Assembly (NCBI GenBank): GCA_019787685.1
Contig: JAHNUO010000034.1
Coordinates: 1-64,000, forward strand
DNA from: Chiua virens
Lineage: Eukaryota; Basidiomycota; Agaricomycetes; Boletales; Boletaceae
Reading direction: 5' to 3'
DNA: 64,000 nucleotides
Of the stretch, positions 1 to 11,061 are shown one piece after another (positions within the stretch are counted from its first letter, which is position 1; each line of letters opens with the position of its first letter). The notes below the pieces were generated by a model. The model was not told the DNA's origin. It saw nothing but the letters and a program-made list of their open reading frames with translations, and made no database searches. A program made the translations under genes and the position numbers.

Positions 1-590
1 TGCGTCCTCACTAAAAGTGACACATCAGACCAGACTTGGCAAACCACCCAGGTGGTACGAAATGAATGCTTTATGTCAAGGTAGATGATCAGAGGAGGTC
101 ATGGCAGGAGGTCATGTTAAGAATTAATTGTGCACACCACAGGGTCAGCATCCACTGGTATTCCTTCTGGCTTCCTAGAGTACTATGACACTGCAATCCA
201 CTGGCACAAGTCAAACTCTTAGGTATTACCAAGGGAGCATGTCTGCCTAACTGCATAACTTTGTCAGCTTCTCTCAATTGCTGATCCTCAGTACACTGAA
301 ACTAAATTGTTATTAAATGTGAGATTCTATCCCACCTCTGAGTACCCCAATTACTTGAAGCCTGCCTGATTCTGCACACCTCATGGATCTCAAATTTATC
401 TCTGTTTAAGGGTCAGTACTATGATGATAGAACCTACCCTGAAGTCTGATGTCATACACTACTATTGTTGCTTTACAGCACCAATTTGCTTGAATGGAAA
501 GGGGCCTACTAGTATGACAAATATGGCTGAACATGTCATAGTAGAAGAGTTCTGAGTTGTGTCACATCTCACACTGCCACTCTTGACAAC
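1..590. other. No gene recognised (window start)
   Basis: AT-leaning sequence with stops in all frames; nothing resembling a conserved exon, tRNA or repeat shared with the rest of the window was seen. It may be the edge of the decayed element that includes the proline-rich reading frame that follows. Confidence 0.4.
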
Positions 591-1085
591 ATGTCCAATC
601 AGCCTATCAGTAGGTCACCAATTCTGAGTTCCTCCAGTCCTGGCTTGGATCACTCCCTGACTCAAGAAGAGTTTGATGAAGCAGTGCTTGGTTCTGCTAT
701 ATCCTGCTCACCACCACCACCACCCTATAGTAACTGCTCACCACCACCCTACACATTCTATGCACCACCTGGAGGCCAGGAACAGGAATGTCTCCTGCAT
801 CCCTTCGGATGTCCCCCATCCCTCTTAAGGGAAGGTCCACTCTGTTTCCCACCTCCCCTACTGGCACCCCCTCACCAAGTTCCACTCTGCTGTCCACATT
901 ACCCAGCCCCTTGGAGAGCTCCATTCCACTTCCTTTGTCCCCCCTTGGGAAGTCCCCTATTCCCCATCAAACATTACCCACATGGGCCACACCCCAGGTT
1001 CCTTTGGGTTAGGGGGCCCAGGAGCAGGAACCCGAATGGCCTTGGGAACAGGAACAATGGAAGAATGTCAAGAGATCAGGAATAG
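591..1085 (+). other. Proline-rich open frame, possible decayed retroelement gag
   Basis: A 164-codon frame from an ATG; very rich in Pro, Ser and Cys with PPPPP runs. The first ~35 residues (Ser/Pro-rich followed by SLTQEEFDEA) look protein-like. A second frame overlapping it (788-1012) is also Ser/Pro/Thr-rich, and after 1012 the sequence suggests a Glu/Gln/Trp-rich stretch in another frame. One reading is a frameshifted gag-like leader of an LTR retrotransposon, whose Pro-rich N-termini are common in basidiomycetes. No protease, reverse transcriptase or zinc knuckle was found nearby. It could equally be compositional noise. Function unknown. Confidence 0.22.
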
Positions 1086-1494
1086 ACTGAACAGTACAAT
1101 TATTGCACAAGACTTCCCTTGCATAGTCCTCCACTACCTATACTAGTACTGGTATTTTGTACACACATGTAAAAGTTCTGAACATGAAAGCAGACTTTCC
1201 ATTACTGTATTACTGGTGTTCCTTGAAGTTGCCTTGGCTGCTCAGGCATTTTTTGTATTTCCAACTCTGATTGATCACTCTGATGTGCCTTGGAGCCTCT
1301 TTGGAATTGATTGTCTCGCCTTTAGGATTGCGCGGGGCCACTGACACGGTGATGTATGGCTCACAGTCATCACAAAACAGGACAATATTGGCATGTCGTT
1401 TCGGCTTCGCGCCCTGACCAAGCGCTCAAAGAGAGTGGACGTGGCAAATGATCTAGAACTCCTGCTGCGGGAACAGTGAGCCTGAGGGTGTGCA

Positions 1495-1835
1495 AGTACA
1501 GGGTAAAAAGCACGACTAGGACGAAATCAGATTTTCATGTTAATAGCTCGTGCGGACCGACATCTTCCAGACCGTATCGATCGGCAATCCCGCTTGTTGT
1601 TGCGATGCGCTCGAGATCCACTTGAATGCGGTTGGAATGCTCCGAGCCCCGCGGAATCGATCTCGAAAGTTTCTGACACTGAGAAGTCGGGACGCTCGAC
1701 CGCGTCTGGGGGTCATGTTGTACGTGAGAGCGCAGTCAAGCCAGAAAGGAAGACGTTCGTGGGATTCGTAATGAAGTTTGAGTATGGGATGGAATACCTC
1801 TCCTGCGAGATGGCGTTGTGCTTGTTGAATTAGCC
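1495..1835. repeat. Dispersed repeat, copy 1
   Basis: About 340 bp that recurs in the same orientation at about 29915-30440. Shared stretches include gccgacatcttccagaccgt and the region around cgagatccactt; most of the rest aligns with scattered substitutions and small indels. On the minus strand both copies keep a short open peptide containing PIDTVWKMS, so a decayed coding unit is possible. Copy 2 carries about 165 bp extra in the middle. No terminal repeats or target duplications were recognised. Confidence 0.7.
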
Positions 1836-2045
1836 ATTCAACTTCAGCATGAGGGAATCATGATGATAAAGTTGTTCAGTCAAACTTGAAGGGTGAGTTT
1901 GAAGGTCAGCGTCGTATTGACTCGGATACCACAATATACATACACCAGCCTGTCGTCTGACTATTGAACAAGTACATGATTCGCTTCACTAAAAGTACAC
2001 GGGTTTCACCCATACCAGGCTTTGTAAAAATGCCCAAGTGCATGT

Positions 2046-3272
2046 TCACACCAATACTGCATGGAAAGACTGCTCTTGCGCTATGTGATCGTACCCCTTC
2101 TGATCCTCCGGGTTATCGGTCGCCTCCTGCGACCCGTCGGTAATAGAGAATGTCAAAGCGATCGCCGCGTCCAACGTGCGATCGTGAATCCCAACCTCCT
2201 TCATGTATGACGTCGTGTGCTGAACCATGGCTTCCTTGGAAAATCCCTCGACAGTGGTAGGAACAGAAGTAGGAGGGGAAGCATTGAAGTACTGGGATGG
2301 GATGGGCTTGTATACCACGCCCGAGCTGGAAGCCTTGGTAGCATACTCGACGACATACTTTTTCCACAGGGCATCCAAGATCGGAATGCCATAAAGAGAA
2401 GGGATTCTGCCTAGCCACTGTCGGGGAGAAATGTCCACCATCTGGCACCAGAGTTGGGGTATAGAATCCAGGTTGTTGACCAGATTAAGATTCCATCCCT
2501 GGTAACTGTGCGCGCCAGGGAGCTTGCAGGACGGAAAAGTCTCGGCGAACTGGTGGGCCCAGTCTACGTTTCCGGCAGAGCACGCTGCGGCAGGGTACGT
2601 GATGGTGTATCCACGAGGGAGGATCTCAGCCGTGACTAGGGTAAGCGAAATGGTGGTGGTGAGTGTGCCACCTAGACTATGACCGGTGATGATGAAACGT
2701 GTGGAGGGAGATGGGTTCAAAGAGCTAAGGAACTGGACCATCGTCATTCCTGGAGAGACAGAATGGTCCTTGAACGATACGGCGTTCATTAAGTTGTGTG
2801 TTCCCCACGCCATCCCTTTCGAGAAGTAGGAGGTGCCTGGGGATACATCCTTCGAAGAGACGGTGACGGGCTCCTTTTGAATCCCATCCCTCACCCAAGC
2901 GTTGAAATCGACGACGGAATCCACTGCATTGTCCTCTTTATCGATAACATGTGTGGAATTCATGGGGGTGCCGGCAATGGCGATGACATAGGTGGGGTGT
3001 ACGGAGCCATCCTCGAATAGGGCCTTCTGATGGAAAGCTATATACCCAGCATTGCCGGGATACGTCTTCTCGTCTGGCTTGAGCTTCCATATGGTTGGGC
3101 CCCAGGCGAGGTTCCACCCCTCCAGGTTTTTAAGATTGGAGGTCAGATCGTCATAATAAGATTTCTGAAGCTCCTCAAGCGTTCCCTGCTTATCGATGAT
3201 CAAATCGGCCAGTATAGCCAAAGAGAAGGCTTGTTGAAAGATGTCGAGAGGCATTTCGGAGGCTAGATGCAT
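2046..3272 (-). CDS. Class 3 lipase-like alpha/beta hydrolase
   Basis: Uninterrupted 408-codon frame. Residues 197-202 read GHSLGG, the nucleophile elbow of fungal class 3 (Rhizomucor-type) lipases, with Ser199 as the presumed nucleophile. Candidate acid and base partners are Asp269 in the NNLDSIPQLW stretch and a His in VQHTTSY about 75 residues later. The beta-strand before the elbow (RFIIT) fits the fold. The N-terminus (MHLASEMPLDIF) is not a convincing secretion signal, so an intracellular enzyme acting on acylglycerols or other esters is inferred. The ATG chosen is the first in the frame. It is intronless, unlike most genes here. The substrate cannot be told from sequence. Confidence 0.85.
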   Translation of the reverse strand: MHLASEMPLDIFQQAFSLAILADLIIDKQGTLEELQKSYYDDLTSNLKNLEGWNLAWGPTIWKLKPDEKTYPGNAGYIAFHQKALFEDGSVHPTYVIAIAGTPMNSTHVIDKEDNAVDSVVDFNAWVRDGIQKEPVTVSSKDVSPGTSYFSKGMAWGTHNLMNAVSFKDHSVSPGMTMVQFLSSLNPSPSTRFIITGHSLGGTLTTTISLTLVTAEILPRGYTITYPAAACSAGNVDWAHQFAETFPSCKLPGAHSYQGWNLNLVNNLDSIPQLWCQMVDISPRQWLGRIPSLYGIPILDALWKKYVVEYATKASSSGVVYKPIPSQYFNASPPTSVPTTVEGFSKEAMVQHTTSYMKEVGIHDRTLDAAIALTFSITDGSQEATDNPEDQKGYDHIAQEQSFHAVLV

Positions 3273-5191
3273 CTTCAGTGAATATAAGTAGGGAATGCAT
3301 ATTAGGGTTAACGTACTGTCGAGTTGCTAGGAAATCTGCAGTTGGCAGACGGCGATGTGGCTCTTAAATACGTCGCCCGTCAGAGCACTAGCTGGATTTG
3401 GTTCAGCTCTTGTTCGCTCGCGATGTAGATCCGAAATGGACGAGAAGGAGCAATCTCGTACTGTGGCTTCCAAAACACAGGCCTAACGAAAGATGTGCCC
3501 CTCAGTGACACCACACGCTAGTCAACAATGGTCCCCAAAGTTGAAAATTGGGGACACAGAAACACCACCTGTCATAGTTCTCTATGGAAAGATCGTACGA
3601 GAATCGATATGTGGAGCCTTGTTTTCTGCCCGAGATGATTCAGAACGTTGGTCTAGAACCTGGGCTTGAGCTGGGCCAAGAGGACCCGGGCTCCCGGTCA
3701 TGTGAGTCACCGTACAATCTAATTGTTCATCACGGGCAGTGGTCGCATCACATGGGTTCTGCTTTATAAAGTGTGGCTTACCAGTTTGGAGCTACAGAGG
3801 TCACTAGAACCCCTTAATCGCGAAATCCTGTACGAGAAGGTGATCAGAGTGGTGTCACACGAGACGGATAGATTTCGCTCCCGACCTCGCTCCTTCCGTT
3901 GGATCCGGGAGGTTAGTCCAGAGAACTGTGAACTGAATGGAAGGCGTGATCAATTGCGATGTTGGGAGTAGCATGAGAGCCATTCCCATTCTAATGCCAT
4001 ATGTGGAAAGGATGAGAGATTCTATGGAATGATTGAACCGAACGAGATTGAGTCAATTTGATTTACGTGGCTATGAGGTTCCCGGCCCTATCGTAGGTCT
4101 CCTTCAGTATGGAAAGTCGGACATTCACGACCAGCTAGGAGTTGACTGAAAAATATAGATAACGAAAATGAATAGATGCATGGGAGGCGGCAGGTTAAAC
4201 TGAACTTGGACTAGGTCGTTGAAGTTGAACGTTGTGCCACCAGTAGTTCGAGTCTTGGACTCGTAGTACGCCGGCTACCAAATGGCCGCAATGTCAAAGA
4301 CTTTGTTTACTGTGATGTTGTGTGATGGCGGTGAATATTCGAAGTCGCAAAAGCTTGCTAGCTACGGCTGCAAGTTGTCAACAAGGTAAAAGATGTAGAG
4401 AAGGCTACGAGTATTGTCAGACTTGAACCAAGCATTGCAGCTTGAAGGGTCTAGAGAGAGCATAAGCCATACCTCAGGGTTTCGCTAGATCTCACTTCTA
4501 GATGCTAACCTCGGAGATTACCATAAATCATCTTGGTGGACGGACTCGGGAAGGAATTTGAGACATGAAGACAGGTCCGACAGGCTGCTGGGGGGTACTG
4601 TCAACATTGAATCATTCCAGGCCGCATCTTCAAGCTTTTTTTTTTGGTGAGCTTGCGCCGTCAGTGTCGATCATGGGTCGGCATGACAGGGCTACGCACC
4701 AAGTTTGGGGGGCAAATGACCACCTTGACCTCCGGGATTTTGGTGTCAAGTTCATTGCATTGGTAGGACGAGAGGTTGGGTAACTGAATTGAAATAAAAT
4801 TAGGAGGTTGAAATAAATAATGACGTTTGATATGCCCGACCGAGTCCAAACTTGCCGCACTACCCCATGGTCACAATGACGTCTAGCTGAGAAATCTAAC
4901 GCACGTCAGAAAACGCCCTCAACGCCTCTCCACATATTGTTTCACAGAGCCTCTTGCTCCACATTCTGCGCTTCTCGTTAGTGTTTGGCTATAGTTTAAG
5001 TAGTTTCGAGACAGGAAGTTTATCGTTCGAGCTAGTTTTGTGTTCGTCATGGTGTAGATGGTACTGGTAATGATAAAAAGTCGGAGTTCCAGTGAGACGT
5101 CGACGTCGAGGTAGTACAAGCAAGAGCGCTTCCAAATTGTTGCGCACGTGGCAGATGCTGAACATACATGTATTCTTACTGAATCGTGATC
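3273..5191. other. Intergenic, no gene recognised
   Basis: About 1.9 kb between the divergent lipase and F-box genes. It has only short open frames, none with recognisable domains or consistent splice structure, and no repeat shared with the rest of the window was noticed. It presumably holds the promoters of both flanking genes. Confidence 0.5.
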
Positions 5192-7166
5192 ATGGCCACC
5201 CCACCACCGCCAGTCTCTGACGCACGGACGCAGCTCCTAAATCCTTCCCAACGAGCTATATCCACAGTCATGTTTGACACTAAGAAACCTGACCAAAAAT
5301 CAACACATTCATCTAAGTTTTGTCTGCCCCTCACCGCTTCCTCCCACGACCCTGAGCACAAAAAACCCACCTTGTGAGTAGTCGCAACAGCATCTTCGTG
5401 CGGTAGTGACCGAAAACATACAGCTCTCGCCAGCTCATCCCGAAAATTCCAAATCCCTGGTTTTCCAGACTACAGTTCCTTAAACCCAACCGACCGACCA
5501 CCCCACCTGCCACATCCGTCTACCGCTGTCTCCTAATCTCGGAAATTCTCTCCATCATCCTCGAGTATGTACGCAGGTTCGACGATTTCCCCGACAGTGA
5601 CTCGAAATGGGACCGCTCTTCTGGAAAGCGGACCCTTGTATCACTTGCCCGAACTTGCAAGACATTTAGTACACCCGCACTGGATGCTCTATGGATGCGT
5701 CTAGATAGTCTCGATCCACTGATAAAGGTCTTACCACGACGTATGTGGGCCAGGAAATACTATCCGTTCATCGTGCGTCATATAGATCCCCCTCAATTGT
5801 TCACATTACGATTGTTTTCCAGGTGCGGATGTTCATGGGCGAAAAGCAATGGTTGACATTCTGCAAATACGCTGTACGAGTTAAGGTTCTTCGTGGTCCC
5901 TGTCGACGTGTGTCCGCCTCAGTGCAGCACAACGTAATCGCTGCCCTCGCCGGATATCCAAGAGCCACTCTTCCATTACTTCCCAACCTCAACGAGCTTG
6001 TTTGGAGTGAACTCAAAATGTCCAACCTAATCAATCCGAGTGTCTCACTCATAAAATACTTTGCAGGACCGGGAATAACGACCGTCTCTCTCTTCCTCAT
6101 TTGCTGGCCCAATCATGTCGATACCGAAGGCGCCGTTTTGGCAAATCTTCCCAACCTCTGCCCCAACGTCACCTCATTCACTGCCTTTTTCCCGCGTTCC
6201 TCCCACAACGATCATTCTGTCGAAATCGGATCAATTGTAGAGAAATGGCCGCATCTTCGCGTTCTCCGCAGCTGTGCCGTCGAACAATCCGTCATGGACA
6301 CCGTTATGACCAAACAAACACTCGATACACTGAGCATCGAGCTCAACAATTGTCACACGGCGGTATACGGCGGTCAACTTCCTTCACACGTTACTACATG
6401 GTCGCTCGGCGGCAACAGCACCGCACTTTGTCTGCGGTACCTCAACACCATCCAAGGTAGTCCCAACAGTTTCCATTTACGGATTGGTGCGGACGATTCA
6501 ACAACCGCAGAGATGGAGAGATTGGTGGGCATGTTGCCAACACGGCTTGACAAGGCACGCCTACATTCGCTCACGATCGAACTCACGTCGTCTTATTGGA
6601 GCACCCCCGCGAGCGACTCCTTTGTCCTTTCATCTCCCCTTCTAACGTCGATCTCTTTATTTCCTGCGTTGAACGAGCTCGACTTAAGTACGTACTGCAC
6701 GGCCGAACTGGACGACAAGGCGTATGAAACGTGGCTGGCGGGTTGGACGCAGTTGAAGAGTTTGAAAATGGGGGTGGCGGATGTATCCAAAGTGAAACCC
6801 GTCGCGACTGTAGGCGCGATATTGGCAATCTTGAGAGCTTGTCGGCAGTTGGAGACGTTGGGCATCGCCTTCGATGGTACTCTACCGCCGCCCTCGGGGA
6901 TCGCCCAGAAGGGTAAGCAACCGGAGGAGTCGGGAGGCGAGGAAGACAAGGACAGATGTCAGAACGAATGGGGCGTCATGAATCACCGTATTACGCACCT
7001 TCACGTCGGATATTCCCCGATCGAGGAAGACGACGAGCAGTTGGCAGAACTAGCGAGGTGTCTGAAGACGGTGATGCCACGGTTGGAAAGGATCGTTCCA
7101 GACAGATATCCTTTAGAGAATGCTGCGCACTGGGCGAAGCTACAGGATATTATGTTGGCGGGTTGA
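5192..7166 (+). CDS. F-box protein with leucine-rich C-terminal region
   Basis: Spliced gene. Exon 1 (5192-5373) joins in frame to exon 2 (from 5424; GTGAGT donor, CAG acceptor), which encodes an F-box-like helix set (LLISEILSIILEYV, then LVSLARTCKTFSTPALDALW), the typical N-terminal module of Agaricomycete F-box proteins. A second intron lies between about 5728 and 5822. The frame-consistent donor (gtctta, 5728) is weak, and the stronger gtatgt at 5741 is out of phase, so this boundary is uncertain. The long last exon (5823-7166) carries Leu-rich repeat-like segments and an acidic linker (GGEEDKD). Expected role: substrate receptor recruited through SKP1 to SCF ligases; CUL1 lies at 46.4-49.1 kb. 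Its last codons (from 7152) are duplicated at 23597. Confidence 0.75.
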
Positions 7167-7523
7167 TGAGACTATGTGCACTGCACTGCTCTCCAGGCGT
7201 CCAGGAGTAACTGCCTTCGTTGCTCGAACTGGGGACCTTCGAAGTCTTGGAGAGCGGGTTCGATTGGGTTGTCCGTTGGAGTATAGCGACTAAGGGATGC
7301 GAGAAAGCGAGAGGCAGAAGCAGCGACGGAGGACTCAGGTCGCTGCGGGGACTCAGAAGCGAACTACACCTAGGAGCATAATTCACCTTCACATTCACTC
7401 TAGTATTTCCTTGTTTTTATGTGCTGTCTGTATCATCAAAAGTCGTATTCCGTGCCGTCAGAAAGAAGCCCTGCACGATTTATGCGTTGCCCTACTAGCT
7501 GGCTACTATTTCTCGCTTGCTCA

Positions 7524-10005
7524 CTACAAAGGATGTGCTAACATCATATCCGTCACATATGCCAACGCCTCTACACGATACGTATCCGTTGTCAACGCCT
7601 GTGGAATGAACCCGTCCAAGAATTCGAGCATCGTCTGATTATTCGCTACATCGTACTGTGGCCAATATAGGTCTGTACTCTGTCCGATATTAGGATCGAG
7701 ATTGGCGACGAAACGGGCGAGGTAAGAAGCCATGTCCTTGCCAGCATACACGTTGAGCAAATCGGACCCGTGAAACTGAAGTTGTCGGAATAATGGCATA
7801 AGGATGGAGAAGGGGTAGTGTTATATCGACTCACGGAACCGAGGAAAGGTGTTATCTTGAGTCGTTTGCTCACTGACGAAAGAAAGTAAAGAGTGAGGTT
7901 TGGATGAATTCAGATAGTGAACCATGACGTGCCAAACGTCCATATCCTCTGTTTTCCAGAGCGATTCTGTATGAAGAAACGTCGCGGCGCCTGAAACGCT
8001 ACGTCCCCTTGGAAGCCAGCCAGTCGCTTGAACTGCGGTGTGAGTGCATACAGGTCACCTGTACCGAACGGCGATCCTTGAGCGGGGTCAGAAGGATAAT
8101 GCATCATCATTTGCGTGACTTCGGTGGTCGATGCATTCGGCATCCACTGCGTGTGAAGGTATTCCTCAAATTGCGCGTCCGTCCTAATGAACAAGAGGTT
8201 GAAGTCGTCGAGTTACGCGAACTTGGTTCGTTTGACCGCGACTCACGTAATGTTGAGGGATGTGAATGAGAACAACGTGCCCTCGTCATCACAATCACCT
8301 TGCATGTCAAATAATTAGGATCTAGTCAGGAAATGAGAACGCAACTTACCACTAACGAAGGGTATGTCCGCAACAGATCCCTTTTGGACCAGACGTTGTG
8401 GATCGTCCGTTAAGAATACGCCATCTACACGAGGTAACCAAGCCGGTGCGGCAATCGACTTTGAAACCGTACGCGTTTATGCACCCAGTCCGTCAGTTAA
8501 CTTTGAATCGTTGAATCTTCCAGAGGATATACCTGATATGAATATATCCCGGGAGATTGGTTCACCGCATCCAACAACATCTCGTACGGTACCTCACGCA
8601 AACATTGCAGCGTGTCCGTCGAACCAGAGCACCCCGTCGCCGAAACGAGGGCATCATAGTGTGGTTGTCCATGCGTAATGTCTCCCACGGCATTCGGTGA
8701 ACCGCTTTGCATGAATGCTGCTCGGAATAGACCATCTGGATTTCCTCCGTTCGTCACCATGTGCAAGCCGACAGAAATTGCGCCCGAACTCTGGCCCCAG
8801 CTGTAGAACGATGGCATGGCACGCCCTTGTGAACACAAAGTAGAGAGCATAGATTGAAAGCTGTTACATCGTGACCTTGGTTGGATCTCCCCCGAATGCA
8901 GCGATGTATTTTTGTATCCATTGAAGAGCAAGGCGTTCTGATTCACGACGAATCGAAATAAGCAAAATAACAGTAGAAGACGTGAATCACCTACGGTCCT
9001 GGAGGCCCAGATTTCCGATGCCAGCATCCTTGACTTCCTGACTTGCCAAGAATCCAAACGCTAGACGCACGGGAATCAGTGAATATAGATATGATCAATG
9101 GACTGCTCACCATTCAGACTTGGGTCCCAAGCTGTTATCAGACATATATGTTCGCGACCACCGCTACGAGATTGCTCACCGATAATTCATGCTGACGTAT
9201 ATGGCGGGAACACCGAGCGAGATAGCTTTCTCCACTATAACAGTGCCGTCGTGACTGTAAGGTTCATGGTCGTCAGTCAAGATCATCAGTGTAAGCGGAG
9301 GTGCTTTAGTGACACACACTGACCTGTTCGTTCTACCAGTCACAAATCCACCTCCAAATATCCACTATTCAAGAGATGGTTTTTAGTTAAGGAACGATCA
9401 GCGGAAGTCACTTACCACCACTACAGGTAACTTAGAGGCTGGAGTTGTGCTGGCGGGGGTAATTACATTTAATGTAAGACCTATCTCATCAATATCGCAT
9501 CAGACTTGGACGCAAGGGACGGAAGATGACGTGAAATCTTTACGAACAATCCTCTGCAGAAGGGATGAGAATGTCGTGAATAGAGTTCGTCAGATAGTCG
9601 GCGATCTCGGCAAGTAGCCCAGAGGGCAACGGGAACTCGAATGCTTGTTGGGGACATGCAGGACCATATGCCGTTGCAGAGATGCTGGTGTTATATGGTG
9701 GCGGTGGCTGCGGGAGCCGGAAACGCAGGTTTCCTGTCCTATCCCGAGGGGAGAGGAAGAACATAAATCAGTGGCGTATGGGAACTATTGGGGCAAACAT
9801 TGACATACGGAGGCTGGGCGAATGGAATGCCTAGGAAAAGATTAGTAGATCCTGACTTAACACCTGTCACGGTCGAATTATCAAGCATGACCGTCGGTGC
9901 TGCACTCTCCCGCACACTGACAGAGCCTGCTGTCACTGCGTGCCACAAGGAAGCCAAGAATATGGATAGGAATGACCAGCCCGTCTGTAGAATGGTCAGC
10001 AACAA
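7524..10005 (-). CDS. Secreted type B carboxylesterase/lipase A (copy 1)
   Basis: Multi-exon gene. The first exon (from 10005) encodes a hydrophobic leader suggesting secretion, then the N-terminal carboxylesterase signature NLFLGIPFAQPP. Later exons give the conserved SAEDC segment, the oxyanion-region FGGGF, FGFLASQEVKDAG and the nucleophile elbow WGQSSGA. They are followed by the GDCDDEGT acid loop and, near the end, FHGSDLLNVY with the His of a Ser-Glu-His triad. All three catalytic positions are present. Size is about 540 residues after splicing, normal for the family. The elbow has Gln where most relatives have Glu (GESAG). Exact intron borders were not all resolved. Likely hydrolyses extracellular esters; substrate unknown. 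Almost identical to 23967-26448. Confidence 0.82.
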
Positions 10006-10354
10006 CCACCGAGTGGAGACACGTGTAAGGGACGTTCAAATTGAGGCTGGCCCTGGGGTCTATAGTGAATCACACGCCGGTTTGCGAGGGGGAGCTTTTG
10101 CGACACTTTTGAGCTATCGTGGTCCCGGGTCATTCGATCTCTTTCGGACTTGGCAAGAAAGTAGTGGAGAAGGTTCGGCTGATATTGAATCCGCTGTGAG
10201 AATGGATTTTCTATTCGATTCTACTCTGCTGTGCTCGCCAACCCCTGTCCTGGATGCCCCTAGTAGCACATAGTACTCGGCACTCGGCACTGCTTCTGCA
10301 CAGCTACAGCAGCGAAGAAGCCCTGTGGCATGATGTTTCCCAAGTTGTTGCACT

Positions 10355-11061
10355 CTACGGCAAGTTTGCCAACGTCAGGTTCGTCAAATATGCGATCGCC
10401 TCTGCACGATATGTATCCGTTGTCAACGCCTGTGGAATGAACCCGTCCAAGAATTCGAGCATCGTCTGATTGGTTGTTGCATCGTACTGTGGCCAATATA
10501 TATCTGTACTCTGTCCGACATTAGGATCGAGATTGGTAACAAAACGGACGAGATAAGAGGCCATGTCCTCGCCAGCATGCACGTTGAGTAAATCGGAGGC
10601 GTGAAACTGAAGTCACGAGAATAATTGGTTAAGCGAATGAGGATAGAGAGGGGGCAGTTGATGTCGACTCACGGAACCGAAGAAAGGTGTTATCTTTAAT
10701 CGTTTGTTCACTGATTGAAGAAAACCGAAAGTAAGGTTCCAAATAACCCTCATCGTCGCTCATAACATACAAAATGTCCATAGATTCTGTTTTCCAGAGC
10801 GACTCTGGATGAAGAAACGTCGCGGCGCGTGAAATACGGTGTCCCCTTGGAAGGCAGCCAGGCGCTTGAACTGGGGTGAGAGTGCATACAGGTCACCCGT
10901 ACCAAACGGCGATCCTTGAGCGGGGGTCAGAGGGATAATGCACCATCAACTGCGAGAGTTCAGTGGTCGATGCATTCGGCGTCCAGTATGTGCGGAGATA
11001 TTCCTCGAATTCCGCGTCCGTCCTAATGAGAAGTAGGCAAAGTTACACGGACTTGATCATT
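10355..11061 (-). pseudogene. Carboxylesterase B, truncated copy (3' exons only)
   Basis: Matches the C-terminal exons of the intact gene at 26798-29265: the His-bearing exon, the LKITPFFGS exon and most of the exon with DAQFEE. Homology stops at 11061, so everything upstream of that exon (signal peptide, FGGGF and nucleophile Ser) is absent. It also carries an extra G in the run near 10921 (gagcgggggtcag against gagcggggtcag), which shifts the frame. The ATG-poor remnant is therefore dead. It is the partial unit expected at the internal end of a tandem duplication. Confidence 0.85.

Larger units (their letters stand above)
7152..11061. repeat. Segmental duplication, copy 1 (esterase segment)
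   Basis: Aligns with 23597-27499 at a nearly constant offset (16,445 at the left end, 16,443 through the middle, 16,438 at the right end). Sample 60-bp blocks differ at 1-2 positions, so divergence is a few percent and indels are rare. The left edge falls inside the last codons of the F-box gene; the right edge falls inside esterase gene B, at gatcatt/ggtcatt. To the right, copy 1 runs into unrelated AT-rich DNA while copy 2 continues through the rest of gene B. Confidence 0.9.

Noticed and set aside
591..1085. Proline-rich frame as a real structural protein gene
   Set aside because: Composition is low complexity, overlapping frames look alike, and no start context, intron or homologous domain supports it; kept only as a weak remnant.
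7150..7500. Riboswitch- or regulatory-RNA-like conservation between the two copies downstream of the F-box gene
   Set aside because: Conservation there is no higher than in the rest of the recent duplication, so it needs no special function.
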